Shown here piece by piece: positions 19,248 to 27,898 of a DNA stretch of 64,000 nucleotides. Source of the stretch: Burkholderiaceae bacterium (GTDB lineage: Bacteria > Pseudomonadota > Gammaproteobacteria > Burkholderiales > Burkholderiaceae_C); contig JAMLIT010000011.1 in the NCBI GenBank assembly GCA_023954035.1, positions 1 through 64,000 of the forward strand. The letters are read 5' to 3'. The notes under the pieces are model-generated. The model was not told the origin of the DNA. It worked only from the letters and a program-made list of their open reading frames with translations, and ran no database searches. Position 1 is the first letter of the stretch, and each line of letters begins with the position of its first letter. Both the position numbers and the translations under genes were made by a program.

Positions 19248-19485
19248 ATGCGATCTGCCTTGCTTTGTGTGGTGGCCAGTGCACTGGCGATTGATGGCCA
19301 CGCAGCTTCGTACGATTGCGCCGCCGCCAAAACGGCCGTGGAGAAGCACATTTGCAGCGTCCCCTTGCTCAGTCGCCTCGACGAGGCAATGGCCGCCAGA
19401 CCCAGCGATGTTGTCGTCGGACGTGGACCTTTCGCGCAGGGCGCTGCGGGCCGAGCAGCGCCAATGGCTGGTGGACGTTGACTAG
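19248..19485 (+). pseudogene. decayed LprI/DUF1311-like exported protein
   Basis: Frame one encodes a short signal peptide (MRSALLCVVASALAIDGHAA) and SYDCAAAKTAVEKHICSVPL with LSRLDEAMAA, the typical opening of DUF1311 / LprI-like proteins (a pair of Cys and the DEAMAA helix). After about 19395-19410 the homology continues in the next frame as DVDLSRRALRAEQRQWLVDVD and then stops, matching the AEQRxWL helix of the family. The normal spacer between the helices and the final Cys segment are missing. So the gene carries a frameshift and a truncation. It sits between lolA and the membrane protein gene. Confidence 0.6.
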
Positions 19486-19486
19486 C

Positions 19487-20284
19487 ATGGCAACACATCG
19501 CCGCCCGCGGGTATTTGTGCGCTCGGCAGCGGTCGAGCGCATGCGGCAAAAGCTGCTTAGCGACTCCTTTGCGCACGCGCAAATGGCGCTCATTGTGCTG
19601 CTCACCGGAGGCTGCGGCCTGCTGGCGTCGTTTTCCCTGCTGCGCTACGGGATGGGCAGCATGGCGCTGCGTTACCCGTTGGCGCTGGGTCTGGCCTACC
19701 TGTTTTTCTTGTTCCTGATTTGGCTGTGGCTGCGCACCAACGCGCGCGACTGGCTTGATGTTCCCGATTTCGCCAACGCGGTACCGGGCCGCGACTGCGG
19801 GGGCGCACCAGCCATGCGCAGCGGTACCGGCGGCGACTTTGCGGGCGGCGGAGCGTCGGGCGATTTCGAGGTGCTGGCATCATCTCCCCTACTGCCCGCC
19901 AGCCCAGCCAGTGCCGATTCGCCGTTGTCCTCGGTGGGCGATGCCGTGGGCTCGGTCACGGACGCTGATGAGTTCGCGATTGCGCTCTTGGCCATTGCAC
20001 TGGCCGTGGGCCTGGCATTCGCCTCGCTATACGTGGTGTACATCGCTCCGGTGCTGTTTGCTGAAGTGTTGGTGGACGGCGCGCTGTCGTACGCGCTGTT
20101 TCGCCATTTGCGTGGGCAAGACCCAACGCATTGGCTGACCAGCACGTTCAAGCGCACCGCGCTGCCATTTGTCATTGCGGCGCTGTTCCTCGCGGGCATG
20201 GGCGCGGCCATGTCGGCCTACGCGCCCGACGCGCATTCCGTCGGCCAGTTCGTCAAACAGGCGCAAAGGAGGCAGGGGGCATGA
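19487..20284 (+). CDS. conserved membrane protein of unknown function
   Basis: A 265-aa protein with a basic N-terminus (THRRPRVFVRSAAVERMR), two close membrane segments (MALIVLLTGGCGLLASFSLL and LGLAYLFFLFLIWLWL), a long polar Gly/Ser/Pro-rich middle and two more segments (FAIALLAIALAVGLAFASLYVVY and ALPFVIAALFLAGMGAAMS). A Gly-rich sentence (SGTGGDFAGGGASGDFE) resembles the low-complexity glycine stretches of TPM-neighbour membrane proteins, but no family is claimed. The stop overlaps the rarA start by ATGA, so the two genes are translationally coupled. Confidence 0.75.
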   Translation: MATHRRPRVFVRSAAVERMRQKLLSDSFAHAQMALIVLLTGGCGLLASFSLLRYGMGSMALRYPLALGLAYLFFLFLIWLWLRTNARDWLDVPDFANAVPGRDCGGAPAMRSGTGGDFAGGGASGDFEVLASSPLLPASPASADSPLSSVGDAVGSVTDADEFAIALLAIALAVGLAFASLYVVYIAPVLFAEVLVDGALSYALFRHLRGQDPTHWLTSTFKRTALPFVIAALFLAGMGAAMSAYAPDAHSVGQFVKQAQRRQGA

Positions 20285-21600
20285 GAAAAACTCCGACTGC
20301 CGCACACCAGCCGCTGGCCGAGCGCTTGCGCCCCAAAACCCTGGGCGAAGTGATAGGGCAAGCCCAGCTGCTCGGCCCCGGCATGCCGCTGCGCCTGGCG
20401 TTCGAGTCGGGCAGGCCGCATTCCTGCATCCTGTGGGGGCCGCCTGGCACCGGCAAGACGACGATCGCCCGCCTGATGGCCGATGCGTTTGATGCGCAGT
20501 TCATTGCGATCAGCGCGGTGCTCGGGGGCGTCAAGGACATTCGCGAAGCCGTCGAGCGGGCCACGGCTGCGCGGGACGGCCTGGAGCAGCGGCGCACCAT
20601 CGTTTTTGTCGACGAAGTGCACCGCTTCAACAAGTCGCAGCAGGATGCGTTCTTGCCGCATGTCGAATCGGGCCTTTTCACCTTTGTCGGCGCCACCACG
20701 GAGAACCCGTCGTTCGAGGTCAACTCGGCGCTGCTGTCCCGCGCCACCGTGTATGTGCTGGAGCCGCTCGGGCCTGGGGATTTAAAGCAAATTGTGGCTC
20801 TGGCGCAGGCGGAACAAGCGCTACCAGCTATTGAAAGCGTAGCGGTAGAGCGCTTGGTCGCCTACGCCGACGGCGACGCCCGGCGCCTGCTCAATACGCT
20901 CGAAACCCTGGCCATGGCGGCCGGGCAGGAGAAGGTGGAAGCCATCACCGACGCCTGGCTGCTGCGCGTGCTGGGCGAGCGCCTGCGCCGCTACGACAAG
21001 GGCGGCGAGCAGTTCTACGACACCATCAGCGCGCTGCACAAAGCGGTGCGCGGCTCGGACCCGGACGCTGCGCTCTACTGGCTGGTGCGCATGCTCGACG
21101 GCGGCGCCGACCCGCGCTACATGGCGCGGCGCATGGTGCGCATGGCCAGCGAAGACATCGGCCTGGCCGATCCGCGCGCGCTGCGCCTGGCGCTGGACGC
21201 AGCAGAAGTCTACGAGCGCCTGGGCAGCCCCGAGGGCGAGCTGGCGCTGGCGCAGTGCGTGGTCTATCTGGCTGTGGCACCGAAATCGAACGCGGTCTAC
21301 AAAGCCTATAACGCGGCGCGCGCCTTCATCAAGCAGGACGGCACGCGGCCCGTTCCCATGCATTTGCGCAATGCGCCGACGAAGCTGATGAAGCAGCTCG
21401 ACTACGGCAAGGGCTACCGCTACGCGCACGACGAGGCAGATGGCTTTGCCGCAGGCGAGACCTACCTGCCGGAGGGCCTGGCCACCCCCGGTTTCTACCA
21501 ACCCGTGCCGCGCGGACTGGAGATTCGGATCGGGGAAAAACTCGACGAATTGCGTGCGCGCAACCACAACGCCGGACGGGATCCGCAGACGCCCCGGTAG
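20281..21600 (+). CDS. rarA: replication-associated recombination protein RarA (MgsA)
   Basis: Clamp-loader-like AAA+ ATPase acting at stalled replication forks with SSB. The 439-aa protein has PLAERLRPKTLGEVIGQ, Walker A GPPGTGKTT near residue 60, Walker B IVFVDEVHRFNKSQQDAFLP, sensor 1 GATTENPSFEVNSALLSR, and the C-terminal tetramerisation region with AMARRMVRMASEDIGLADP-type segments (ARRMVRMASEDIGLAD). The start is taken at the ATGA overlap. Residues about 170-186 (VALAQAEQALPAIES) come from a dispersed repeat copy in the lid region after sensor 1. Confidence 0.95.
   Translation: MRKTPTAAHQPLAERLRPKTLGEVIGQAQLLGPGMPLRLAFESGRPHSCILWGPPGTGKTTIARLMADAFDAQFIAISAVLGGVKDIREAVERATAARDGLEQRRTIVFVDEVHRFNKSQQDAFLPHVESGLFTFVGATTENPSFEVNSALLSRATVYVLEPLGPGDLKQIVALAQAEQALPAIESVAVERLVAYADGDARRLLNTLETLAMAAGQEKVEAITDAWLLRVLGERLRRYDKGGEQFYDTISALHKAVRGSDPDAALYWLVRMLDGGADPRYMARRMVRMASEDIGLADPRALRLALDAAEVYERLGSPEGELALAQCVVYLAVAPKSNAVYKAYNAARAFIKQDGTRPVPMHLRNAPTKLMKQLDYGKGYRYAHDEADGFAAGETYLPEGLATPGFYQPVPRGLEIRIGEKLDELRARNHNAGRDPQTPR
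20789..20838 (+). repeat. dispersed in-gene repeat, copy 5 (inside rarA)
   Basis: Reads AAATTGTGGCTCTGGCGC, 19 nt, AGCTATTGAAAGC in the sense of rarA; translated VALAQAEQALPAIES. The frame is the same as in the RsmB-family, acyl-CoA dehydrogenase and phhB copies. Confidence 0.75.
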
Positions 21601-21737
21601 GCATTCGGTGATAAGTCCATACCGGGCCAAATGGCGCGAAAATTAGACAGACTTATGTTTTGCGCATCCCGCTGATGCGCTGCAAACCCAAGGGAAAACC
21701 CCTCCAAACCCGCATCCGTGCTGCGTTTGCACATCGC

Positions 21738-21788
21738 TACAATTCCGCCTTCAAACCCGCGCGGCTACTTTCCTGGCGGGTTTTTTGC
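21738..21788 (+). promoter_or_regulatory. liv leader: -10-like box followed by intrinsic terminator
   Basis: TACAAT at 21738-21743 is a plausible -10 box. Eleven bases later a hairpin starts: AAACCCGC (21753-21760) pairs with GCGGGTTT (21776-21783) and continues into a T tract (TTTTTT up to 21786). livH starts about 80 nt further. If the -10 is used, the transcript would fold into a terminator almost at once, as in an attenuated leader; otherwise the hairpin simply ends rarA. The remaining part of the 267-bp gap shows nothing else. Confidence 0.55.
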
Positions 21789-21867
21789 TAGATGGCAGAC
21801 GGGCTCACAAGGCCGCACCCGCGCAGGGTGCCTGCATACCGAGCCCGCCACAAACGAAGGACTTCTT

Positions 21868-22797
21868 ATGGAAATCTTGCTGCAGCAGATCATCAACGGT
21901 CTGGTTCTCGGCAGCATGTACGCCTTGATAGCCTTGGGCTACACCATGGTGTACGGCATCATTCAACTGATCAACTTTGCGCATGGCGAGGTGCTGATGA
22001 TAGGCGCGCTCACCAGCTGGAGCTGCATCCACCTCATGCAGGATGCCATGCCCTGGGCGCCGGGATGGTTGATCCTTCTGCTTGCCACCATCATTGCCTG
22101 CATCGTGGCTGCGGCGCTGAACTTCACGATTGAAAAGGTGGCATACCGGCCGCTGCGCAATGCGTCGCGCCTGGCGCCACTCATTACCGCGCTGGGCATG
22201 TCCATCCTGCTGCAGACGCTGGCCATGATCATCTGGAAGCCGAACTACAAACCCTATCCCACGCTGCTGCCGGCCGCGCCTTTCGAGGTGGCGGGGGCAG
22301 TGATCACGTCCACGCAGATTCTGATCCTGGGCGTCACCGCGATTTCCCTGGCCATCCTGACCTGGCTGGTGGGCTATACCAACCTGGGCCGGGCCATGCG
22401 CGCTACGGCAGAAAACCCGCGGGTGGCCGCGCTCATGGGCGTCAAGCCCGACATGGTGATTTCTGCCACCTTCATCATCGGCGCCATCCTGGCGGCCATT
22501 GCCGGCATCATGTATGCATCCAATTACGGGACGGCGCAGCACACCATGGGCTTTCTTCCTGGCCTCAAAGCCTTTACCGCCGCGGTGTTCGGCGGCATCG
22601 GCAATCTGGCCGGCGCGGTGGTGGGCGGCATCCTGCTGGGGCTGATCGAGGCGATCGGCTCGGGCTACATCGGCACCCTCACCGGCGGCGTGCTGGGCAG
22701 CAACTATGCCGACATCTTTGCCTTCATCGTGCTGATCATCATCCTGACGCTGCGGCCGTCGGGCCTGTTCGGCGAACGCGTGGCCGACCGCGCCTGA
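21868..22797 (+). CDS. livH: branched-chain amino acid ABC transporter permease LivH
   Basis: Inner-membrane permease of the high-affinity Leu/Ile/Val uptake system. The 309-aa protein is almost wholly hydrophobic, starting MEILLQQIINGLVLGSMYAL, with the family segments LINFAHGEVLMIGAL and the EAA-like cytoplasmic loop GRAMRATAENPRVAALMGV. The start follows AAGGAC. It opens the livH-livM-livG-livF operon; no periplasmic binding-protein gene (livJ/K) is in the window next to it. Confidence 0.94.
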   Translation: MEILLQQIINGLVLGSMYALIALGYTMVYGIIQLINFAHGEVLMIGALTSWSCIHLMQDAMPWAPGWLILLLATIIACIVAAALNFTIEKVAYRPLRNASRLAPLITALGMSILLQTLAMIIWKPNYKPYPTLLPAAPFEVAGAVITSTQILILGVTAISLAILTWLVGYTNLGRAMRATAENPRVAALMGVKPDMVISATFIIGAILAAIAGIMYASNYGTAQHTMGFLPGLKAFTAAVFGGIGNLAGAVVGGILLGLIEAIGSGYIGTLTGGVLGSNYADIFAFIVLIIILTLRPSGLFGERVADRA

Positions 22798-22810
22798 GGA
22801 GGACCTGACC

Positions 22811-23890
22811 ATGAAGCAAAAAAATATTGCCCTCTGGGTCATCGGCGCCATCGCGCTGCTGGTGTTGCCCCTCATCCTGCAGTCCTTTGGCAGTGCCTGG
22901 GTGCGCATCGCCGACCTGGCCCTGCTGTACATCATGCTGGCCTTGGGCCTGAACATCGTGGTCGGCTACGCGGGCCTGCTGGACCTGGGCTATGTGGCCT
23001 TCTACGCCGTGGGCGCCTACCTGTTCGCGCTGCTGGCTTCGCCGCATCTGGCGGACACCTTCGCCGGTTTCGCGGCGATGTTCCCCAATGGCCTGCACTT
23101 TTCCATGTGGCTGGTCATTCCCATTGCCCTGGTTCTGGCGGCGTTTACGGGGGTGCTGCTGGGCATTCCGGTGCTCAAGCTGCGAGGGGACTATCTGGCC
23201 ATCGTGACGCTGGGTTTCGGGGAGATCATTCGCATCTTCATGAACAACCTGGACCACCCGATCAACATCACCAACGGCCCCAAGGGGCTTGGGCAGATCG
23301 ATTCGGTGCACATCTTCGGCTTCGACTTTGGCCGGGCCCACGAACTGTTCGGCTTCGAGATCCGCTCGGTCTCGATGTACTACTACCTGTTCCTTTTCCT
23401 GGTGCTGGTCACGGTTCTGGTGTGCTACCGGCTGCAGGACTCGCGCATCGGCCGCGCGTGGATGGCCATTCGCGAGGACGAAATCGCCGCCAAGGCCATG
23501 GGCATCAACACGCGCAACATGAAGCTGCTGGCTTTCGGCATGGGCGCGTCGTTTGGCGGCGTCTCGGGCGTGATGTTCTCGGCATTCCAGGGCTTTGTCT
23601 CGCCCGAGTCGTTCAGCCTGATGGAGTCGGTGATGATCGTTGCCATGGTCGTGCTGGGCGGCATCGGCCACATTCCGGGCGTGATTCTGGGCGCCATCCT
23701 GCTGTCCGCATTGCCCGAAGTGCTGCGCTACGTGGCGGGCCCGCTGCAGTCCATGACCGACGGGCGCCTGGACTCGGCCATCCTGCGGCAGTTGCTGATT
23801 GCGCTCGCCATGATCACCGTGATGCTGATTCGTCCCCGCGGCCTGTGGCCGGCTCCCGAGCACGGCAAGAGCCTGGAACAGAAGACCTGA
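22811..23890 (+). CDS. livM: branched-chain amino acid ABC transporter permease LivM
   Basis: Second permease, 359 aa, with family segments LNIVVGYAGLLDLGYVAFYA, KLRGDYLAIVTLGFGEIIR, the loop GRAWMAIREDEIAAKAMGI (EAA-like contact with the ATPase) and AFGMGASFGGVSGVMFS. The start has GAGGAGG just before it, 13 bp after livH, so the two are co-translated. A hydrophilic loop of about 50 residues after the fourth segment (GPKGLGQIDSVHIFGFDFG) is normal for LivM. Confidence 0.94.
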   Translation: MKQKNIALWVIGAIALLVLPLILQSFGSAWVRIADLALLYIMLALGLNIVVGYAGLLDLGYVAFYAVGAYLFALLASPHLADTFAGFAAMFPNGLHFSMWLVIPIALVLAAFTGVLLGIPVLKLRGDYLAIVTLGFGEIIRIFMNNLDHPINITNGPKGLGQIDSVHIFGFDFGRAHELFGFEIRSVSMYYYLFLFLVLVTVLVCYRLQDSRIGRAWMAIREDEIAAKAMGINTRNMKLLAFGMGASFGGVSGVMFSAFQGFVSPESFSLMESVMIVAMVVLGGIGHIPGVILGAILLSALPEVLRYVAGPLQSMTDGRLDSAILRQLLIALAMITVMLIRPRGLWPAPEHGKSLEQKT

Positions 23891-23910
23891 ACACCGCAGA
23901 AAGACACAAC

Positions 23911-24693
23911 ATGGCAGAGAACTCCAATGCGCCGGTGCTCAAGGTCGCCGGCATTTCCAAGCGGTTCGGTGGTTTGCAGGCGCTCTCGGACGTCGGCATC
24001 ACCATCCAGCGCGGCCAGGTCTATGGTTTGATCGGACCCAACGGCGCAGGCAAAACCACCTTCTTCAACGTGATCACCGGGCTCTACACGCCCGACAGCG
24101 GCAGTTTCGAGCTGGCCGGCAAGCCTTACGAACCCAAGGCCGTGCACCTGGTGGCCAAGGCAGGCATCGCCAGAACCTTCCAGAACATTCGCTTGTTTGC
24201 TGAAATGACGGCGCTGGAAAACGTGATGGTTGGGCGGCACATCCGCACCCATTCGGGACTCTTTGGCGCCGTGTTTCGCACCAAGGGCTTCAAGAAGGAG
24301 GAGGCCCAGATCGCCAAGCGCGCGCAGGAGCTGCTGGACTACGTCGGCATCGGCAGCTACGCCGACTACAAGGCCCGCACGCTGTCCTACGGCGACCAGC
24401 GGCGCCTGGAAATTGCCCGGGCGCTGGCCACCGACCCGCAGCTGATCGCGCTCGACGAGCCCGCAGCCGGAATGAACGCCACTGAAAAAGTCATGTTGCG
24501 CGAGCTGATCGATCGCATCCGCAACGACAACCGCACGATTTTGCTGATCGAGCACGATGTCAAGCTGGTGATGGGCCTGTGCGATCGCGTCACCGTGCTC
24601 GACTACGGCAAGCAGATTGCGGAAGGAACGCCCGCCGACGTGCAGAAGGACGAAAAAGTCATTGAGGCCTATCTGGGCACCGGAGGACATTGA
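23911..24693 (+). CDS. livG: branched-chain amino acid ABC transporter ATP-binding protein LivG
   Basis: ATPase subunit, 260 aa: Walker A GPNGAGKTT, LivG-type GIARTFQNIRLF (Q-loop), signature LSYGDQRRLEIARALA, Walker B LIALDEPAAGMN and the switch His in LLIEHDVKLV. It lies 20 bp after livM. The end of the reading overlaps the region of the livF ribosome binding site (GGAGG inside its last codons). Confidence 0.95.
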   Translation: MAENSNAPVLKVAGISKRFGGLQALSDVGITIQRGQVYGLIGPNGAGKTTFFNVITGLYTPDSGSFELAGKPYEPKAVHLVAKAGIARTFQNIRLFAEMTALENVMVGRHIRTHSGLFGAVFRTKGFKKEEAQIAKRAQELLDYVGIGSYADYKARTLSYGDQRRLEIARALATDPQLIALDEPAAGMNATEKVMLRELIDRIRNDNRTILLIEHDVKLVMGLCDRVTVLDYGKQIAEGTPADVQKDEKVIEAYLGTGGH

Positions 24694-24695
24694 GC

Positions 24696-25424
24696 ATGGC
24701 CGAGCAAAACAACAACATTCTTTTGCAGGTCAGCGGCCTCAAGGTGGGCTATGGCGGCATCCAGGCCGTCAAAGGCATTGATTTTGAAGTGCGCACCGGC
24801 GAGCTGGTCTCCCTCATTGGCTCCAACGGTGCGGGCAAGACGACCACGATGAAGGCCATTACCGGGACGCTGACGTTTGCCGACGGTGACATCCGTTACC
24901 AGGGCGAGAGCATCCGGGGGCAAGGCGCCTGGGATCTGGTCAAGAAGGGCCTGGTCATGGTGCCCGAGGGGCGCGGCGTGTTTGCCCGCATGACCATCGT
25001 CGAAAACCTGCAGATGGGCGCCTTCACCCGACGCGACAAGGCGGGCATTGCCGCCGACATCGATCGCATGTTCGCGCTCTTTCCCCGCCTCAAGGAGCGG
25101 TGCGACCAGTTGGCCGGCACCATGTCCGGCGGCGAGCAGCAGATGCTGGCCATGGCCCGGGCGCTGATGAGCCAGCCCAAGCTGCTGCTGCTTGACGAGC
25201 CCTCCATGGGCCTCTCGCCGCTCATGGTGGACAAGATTTTCGAAGTCGTGCGCGACGTGTACGCCCAGGGCGTCACGGTGCTGCTGGTCGAGCAGAACGC
25301 CAGCCGGGCGCTGGCCATTGCCAACCGTGGCTACGTGATGGAGTCGGGCATCATCACCATGACCGGCCCCGGCAAGGAATTGCTGAGCGACCCCAAGGTG
25401 CGCGCCGCCTATCTCGGCGAGTGA
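24696..25424 (+). CDS. livF: branched-chain amino acid ABC transporter ATP-binding protein LivF
   Basis: Second ATPase, 242 aa: Walker A GSNGAGKTT, Q-loop region VPEGRGVFARMTIVENL, signature MSGGEQQMLAMARALM, Walker B LLLLDEPSMGLSP and LLVEQNASRALAI with the atypical switch Gln/Asn of LivF. The ATG at 24696 has GGAGG at a normal distance; an in-frame TTG six bases upstream is too close to that site and was not used. It ends the liv operon. Confidence 0.95.
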   Translation: MAEQNNNILLQVSGLKVGYGGIQAVKGIDFEVRTGELVSLIGSNGAGKTTTMKAITGTLTFADGDIRYQGESIRGQGAWDLVKKGLVMVPEGRGVFARMTIVENLQMGAFTRRDKAGIAADIDRMFALFPRLKERCDQLAGTMSGGEQQMLAMARALMSQPKLLLLDEPSMGLSPLMVDKIFEVVRDVYAQGVTVLLVEQNASRALAIANRGYVMESGIITMTGPGKELLSDPKVRAAYLGE

Positions 25425-25664
25425 TGCCGGTGCTGGCCGTCCGCCAGCCCGCACGTTCCTTGCCACCAGGCCAGGGTCGCCACGCTTTTGCGGGAGCTGG
25501 CGCCACTGGCATCGCGGGCCCGCGATGCAGGCAAGGCGCTGGCCGTCAGTTTCCCTTCATGGGCGCAGGAATGTGCGCGGTAAACTCGCGCCACATTCCC
25601 GAAACCCATTCCGTGGTTTCGTCACGCTGTTGACGTCTCTTACCGCACCCCCCTGGAGTTCCAC
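25425..25664. other. livF-DUF47 spacer with a coding-like tail
   Basis: The 240-bp gap has no intact gene. In the same frame as livF the DNA after the stop reads on as CHQARVATLLRELAPLASRA and ends with SWAQECAR and TAA at 25581-25583. This amphipathic stretch looks like the end of a former protein gene, but I do not recognise it. No terminator with a T tract was seen; a weak TTGACG lies near 25630. Confidence 0.4.
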
Positions 25665-26312
25665 ATGCTGTTTGGCAAGCTCTTGCCGCGCGAAGGCAAC
25701 TTTTTCGAAATGTTCAACCAGCACGCCGAACTGATCGTGGAAGCGGCCCGGGCGTTCGGACAACTGGTGGCCCATTACAACGACCCGCACATGCGCGAGA
25801 AGTACGCACGGGACGTGGACAACGCCGAGCGCGCCGCCGACCGCATCACCCATGAAGTGAACAAGGCGGTGCACAAGACCTTCATCACGCCGATCGACCG
25901 CGAGCAGATCCATTCCCTGATCAACACCATGGACGACGTGGCCGACCTGATCCAGGACTCCGCCGAAACCATGAGCCTCTACGACATCCGCGAGATGACC
26001 GATGAAATCGCCCGCCTGACGGAGCTGAGCGTGCGCGCCGTGGAGCGCATGCGCGACGCGGTCAAGCTCTTGAACAAGCTGGCCGATACCGCCACGGCGG
26101 AAGCGGCGCTCAAGACCTGCGAAGAAATCGACAAGCTCGAGAGCGACGCCGACCGCGTGCTGCGCAGCGCCATGAGCAAGTTGTTCCGCGAAGAGCCCGA
26201 CGTGCGCGAACTGATCAAGCTCAAGGCCATCTACGAACTGCTGGAGACCATCACCGACAAGTGCGAAGACGTCGCCAACCTCATCGAGGGCATCGTCCTC
26301 GAGAACTCCTGA
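25665..26312 (+). CDS. DUF47 family (PhoU-like) phosphate transport accessory protein
   Basis: A 215-aa, all-helical PhoU-like protein of the DUF47/TIGR00153 family. Visible are the N-terminal LFGKLLPREGNFFEMFNQHA, HEVNKAVHKTFITPIDREQI (family signature with the FITPxDREDI pattern), and charged helices such as DNAERAADRITHEV and IDKLESDADRVLRSA. These proteins partner Pit-type transporters and are thought to regulate them. It is 18 bp before pit, so the pair forms a small operon. Confidence 0.94.
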   Translation: MLFGKLLPREGNFFEMFNQHAELIVEAARAFGQLVAHYNDPHMREKYARDVDNAERAADRITHEVNKAVHKTFITPIDREQIHSLINTMDDVADLIQDSAETMSLYDIREMTDEIARLTELSVRAVERMRDAVKLLNKLADTATAEAALKTCEEIDKLESDADRVLRSAMSKLFREEPDVRELIKLKAIYELLETITDKCEDVANLIEGIVLENS

Positions 26313-26330
26313 GCCTGGCTCCCGCACGCA

Positions 26331-27341
26331 ATGCAAACCGTACAGACCGCCCTGTGGGTCGTGGCGCTGCTGGTCGCCCTGGCCATCGTGTTCGATTTCA
26401 TGAACGGCTTTCACGACGCGGCCAATTCAATTGCCACTGTGGTCTCCACCGGGGTGCTCAAGCCGGGCCAGGCCGTGGTGTTTGCCGCGTTTTTCAATTT
26501 CATCGCCATTTTCGTGTTCCACCTCAGCGTGGCGGCCACGATTGGCAAGGGCATCGTCCAGCCCGGCGTCGTCGACACCCACGTCGTGTTTGGCGCATTG
26601 ACGGGCGCCATCGTCTGGAACCTCATCACGTGGTACTACGGCATACCCAGCAGCTCCTCGCATGCGCTGATCGGCGGCATCGTGGGCGCCGTGATGGCCA
26701 AGACCGGCGCCGGCGCGCTCATCGCCTCAGGCATCCTCAAGACCGTCGCCTTCATCTTTCTCTCGCCGCTGCTGGGCTTTCTTTTTGGTTCGCTGATGAT
26801 GGTGGTCGTCGCCTGGGCTTTCCGCCGCGCACGCCCGAGCCGCATCGACAAGTGGTTCCGACGCCTGCAGCTGGTTTCCGCCGGCGCTTACAGCCTGGGC
26901 CATGGCGGCAACGACGCGCAGAAGACCATAGGCATCATCTGGCTGCTGCTGATCGCCACCGGCTATACCTCGGCGAGCGATGCGTCCCCGCCGATGTGGA
27001 CCATCATCAGCTGCTATTCGGCCATCGCGCTGGGCACGATGTTTGGCGGCTGGCGCATCGTCAAGACCATGGGCCAGAAGATCACCAAGCTCAAGCCGGT
27101 GGGCGGTTTCTGCGCGGAAACCGGGGGCGCAATGACCTTGTTTCTGGCTACGCTGCTGGGCATTCCAGTCTCCACCACGCACACCATCACTGGCGCGATC
27201 GTCGGCGTGGGCTCGGTGCAGCGTGCCAGCGCGGTGCGCTGGGGCGTGGCCGGCAACATCGTCTGGGCCTGGATTCTGACGATTCCGGCCAGCGCCTTCG
27301 TGGCGGCCATTGCCTACTGGTTCAGCCTGCAGCTGTATTGA
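26331..27341 (+). CDS. low-affinity inorganic phosphate transporter (Pit family)
   Basis: Integral membrane phosphate/metal symporter, 336 aa, with the duplicated family signature: FDFMNGFHDAANSIATVVST in the first half and SLGHGGNDAQKTIGIIWLLL in the second. There are about ten hydrophobic segments, and ISTTHTITGAIVGVGS-like (VSTTHTITGAIVGVGS) near the end. It is co-transcribed with the DUF47 gene. A dispersed repeat copy follows its stop. Confidence 0.95.
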   Translation: MQTVQTALWVVALLVALAIVFDFMNGFHDAANSIATVVSTGVLKPGQAVVFAAFFNFIAIFVFHLSVAATIGKGIVQPGVVDTHVVFGALTGAIVWNLITWYYGIPSSSSHALIGGIVGAVMAKTGAGALIASGILKTVAFIFLSPLLGFLFGSLMMVVVAWAFRRARPSRIDKWFRRLQLVSAGAYSLGHGGNDAQKTIGIIWLLLIATGYTSASDASPPMWTIISCYSAIALGTMFGGWRIVKTMGQKITKLKPVGGFCAETGGAMTLFLATLLGIPVSTTHTITGAIVGVGSVQRASAVRWGVAGNIVWAWILTIPASAFVAAIAYWFSLQLY

Positions 27342-27362
27342 GCGACCCGCTCCCGTGCCTTC

Positions 27363-27433
27363 GATGCTATTGAGAGCATAGCTTTCAGCCCTTACTGCAT
27401 AAGCGCTGGAGGGTAATTTCATTCAAAATTGAA
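27363..27433 (-). repeat. dispersed repeat, copy 6 (intergenic, after pit)
   Basis: Read on the minus strand: CCTCCAGCGC, 19 nt, AGCTATGCTCTC, with AT-rich outer flanks (TTCAATTTTGAATG on one side). It fills most of the 103-bp gap between the converging stops of pit and the TM2 gene and may act as a shared transcript end; no T tract of useful length was seen. Confidence 0.8.
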
Positions 27434-27444
27434 GGCCGAGCAGG

Positions 27445-27891
27445 TCACCGCGAAATCTTGTGGGCTTCGGCGATCTGGTATTCGAAGTAGTGCTGAAAGC
27501 TGTAGGCGAGGGTGGCCATGAGCACGCCGGTGCCAATGAGCAGCGCCGTCGCCACGGCAAACACGGTGCTCCAGCCAGTGCGCCCAGCGGCGGCGTCGCA
27601 GGCGGCACCCGGATTGAAGCGCGCGTTCCACTTCTCGGGAGACGAGAGGCCGTAGACGATCGCCGTCAGTGCGCACAGCGCGATGGTCAAGCCCAGGAGG
27701 GGCACAAGCACCCAGCTCAGCGCGTCGTCCTGGCCCAGGGTTTGCACCCGCTCGATTCCATAAGCGCCCAGCGAGGTGGGAACGATCAGCAACCAAGCCA
27801 GCGGATCGCGCAGCCCGTGCAGGTAGAAGCGGTGCAGGCCGATCGGCCCGCCCAGGAACGCCAACCAGGCGGCAACCGTCTTGTTTTTCAT
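27445..27891 (-). CDS. TM2-domain membrane protein
   Basis: A 148-aa protein opening with the TM2 domain pattern (KNKTVAAWLAFLGGPIGLHR followed by FYLHG), then membrane segments LAWLLIVPTSLGAYGI, VLVPLLGLTIALCALTAIVYG and VFAVATALLIGTGVLMATLAY. TM2 proteins have no defined bacterial function. The start is taken at 27891, 7 bp after the stop of the GNAT gene; the start 10 codons earlier would overlap that gene. A weak ribosome binding site supports neither choice strongly. Confidence 0.8.
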   Translation of the reverse strand: MKNKTVAAWLAFLGGPIGLHRFYLHGLRDPLAWLLIVPTSLGAYGIERVQTLGQDDALSWVLVPLLGLTIALCALTAIVYGLSSPEKWNARFNPGAACDAAAGRTGWSTVFAVATALLIGTGVLMATLAYSFQHYFEYQIAEAHKISR

Positions 27892-27898
27892 GGCGCCA

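Noticed and set aside
24690..24695. TTG as the start of livF
   Set aside because: It is only 3 nt after the ribosome binding site; the ATG at 24696 has normal spacing.
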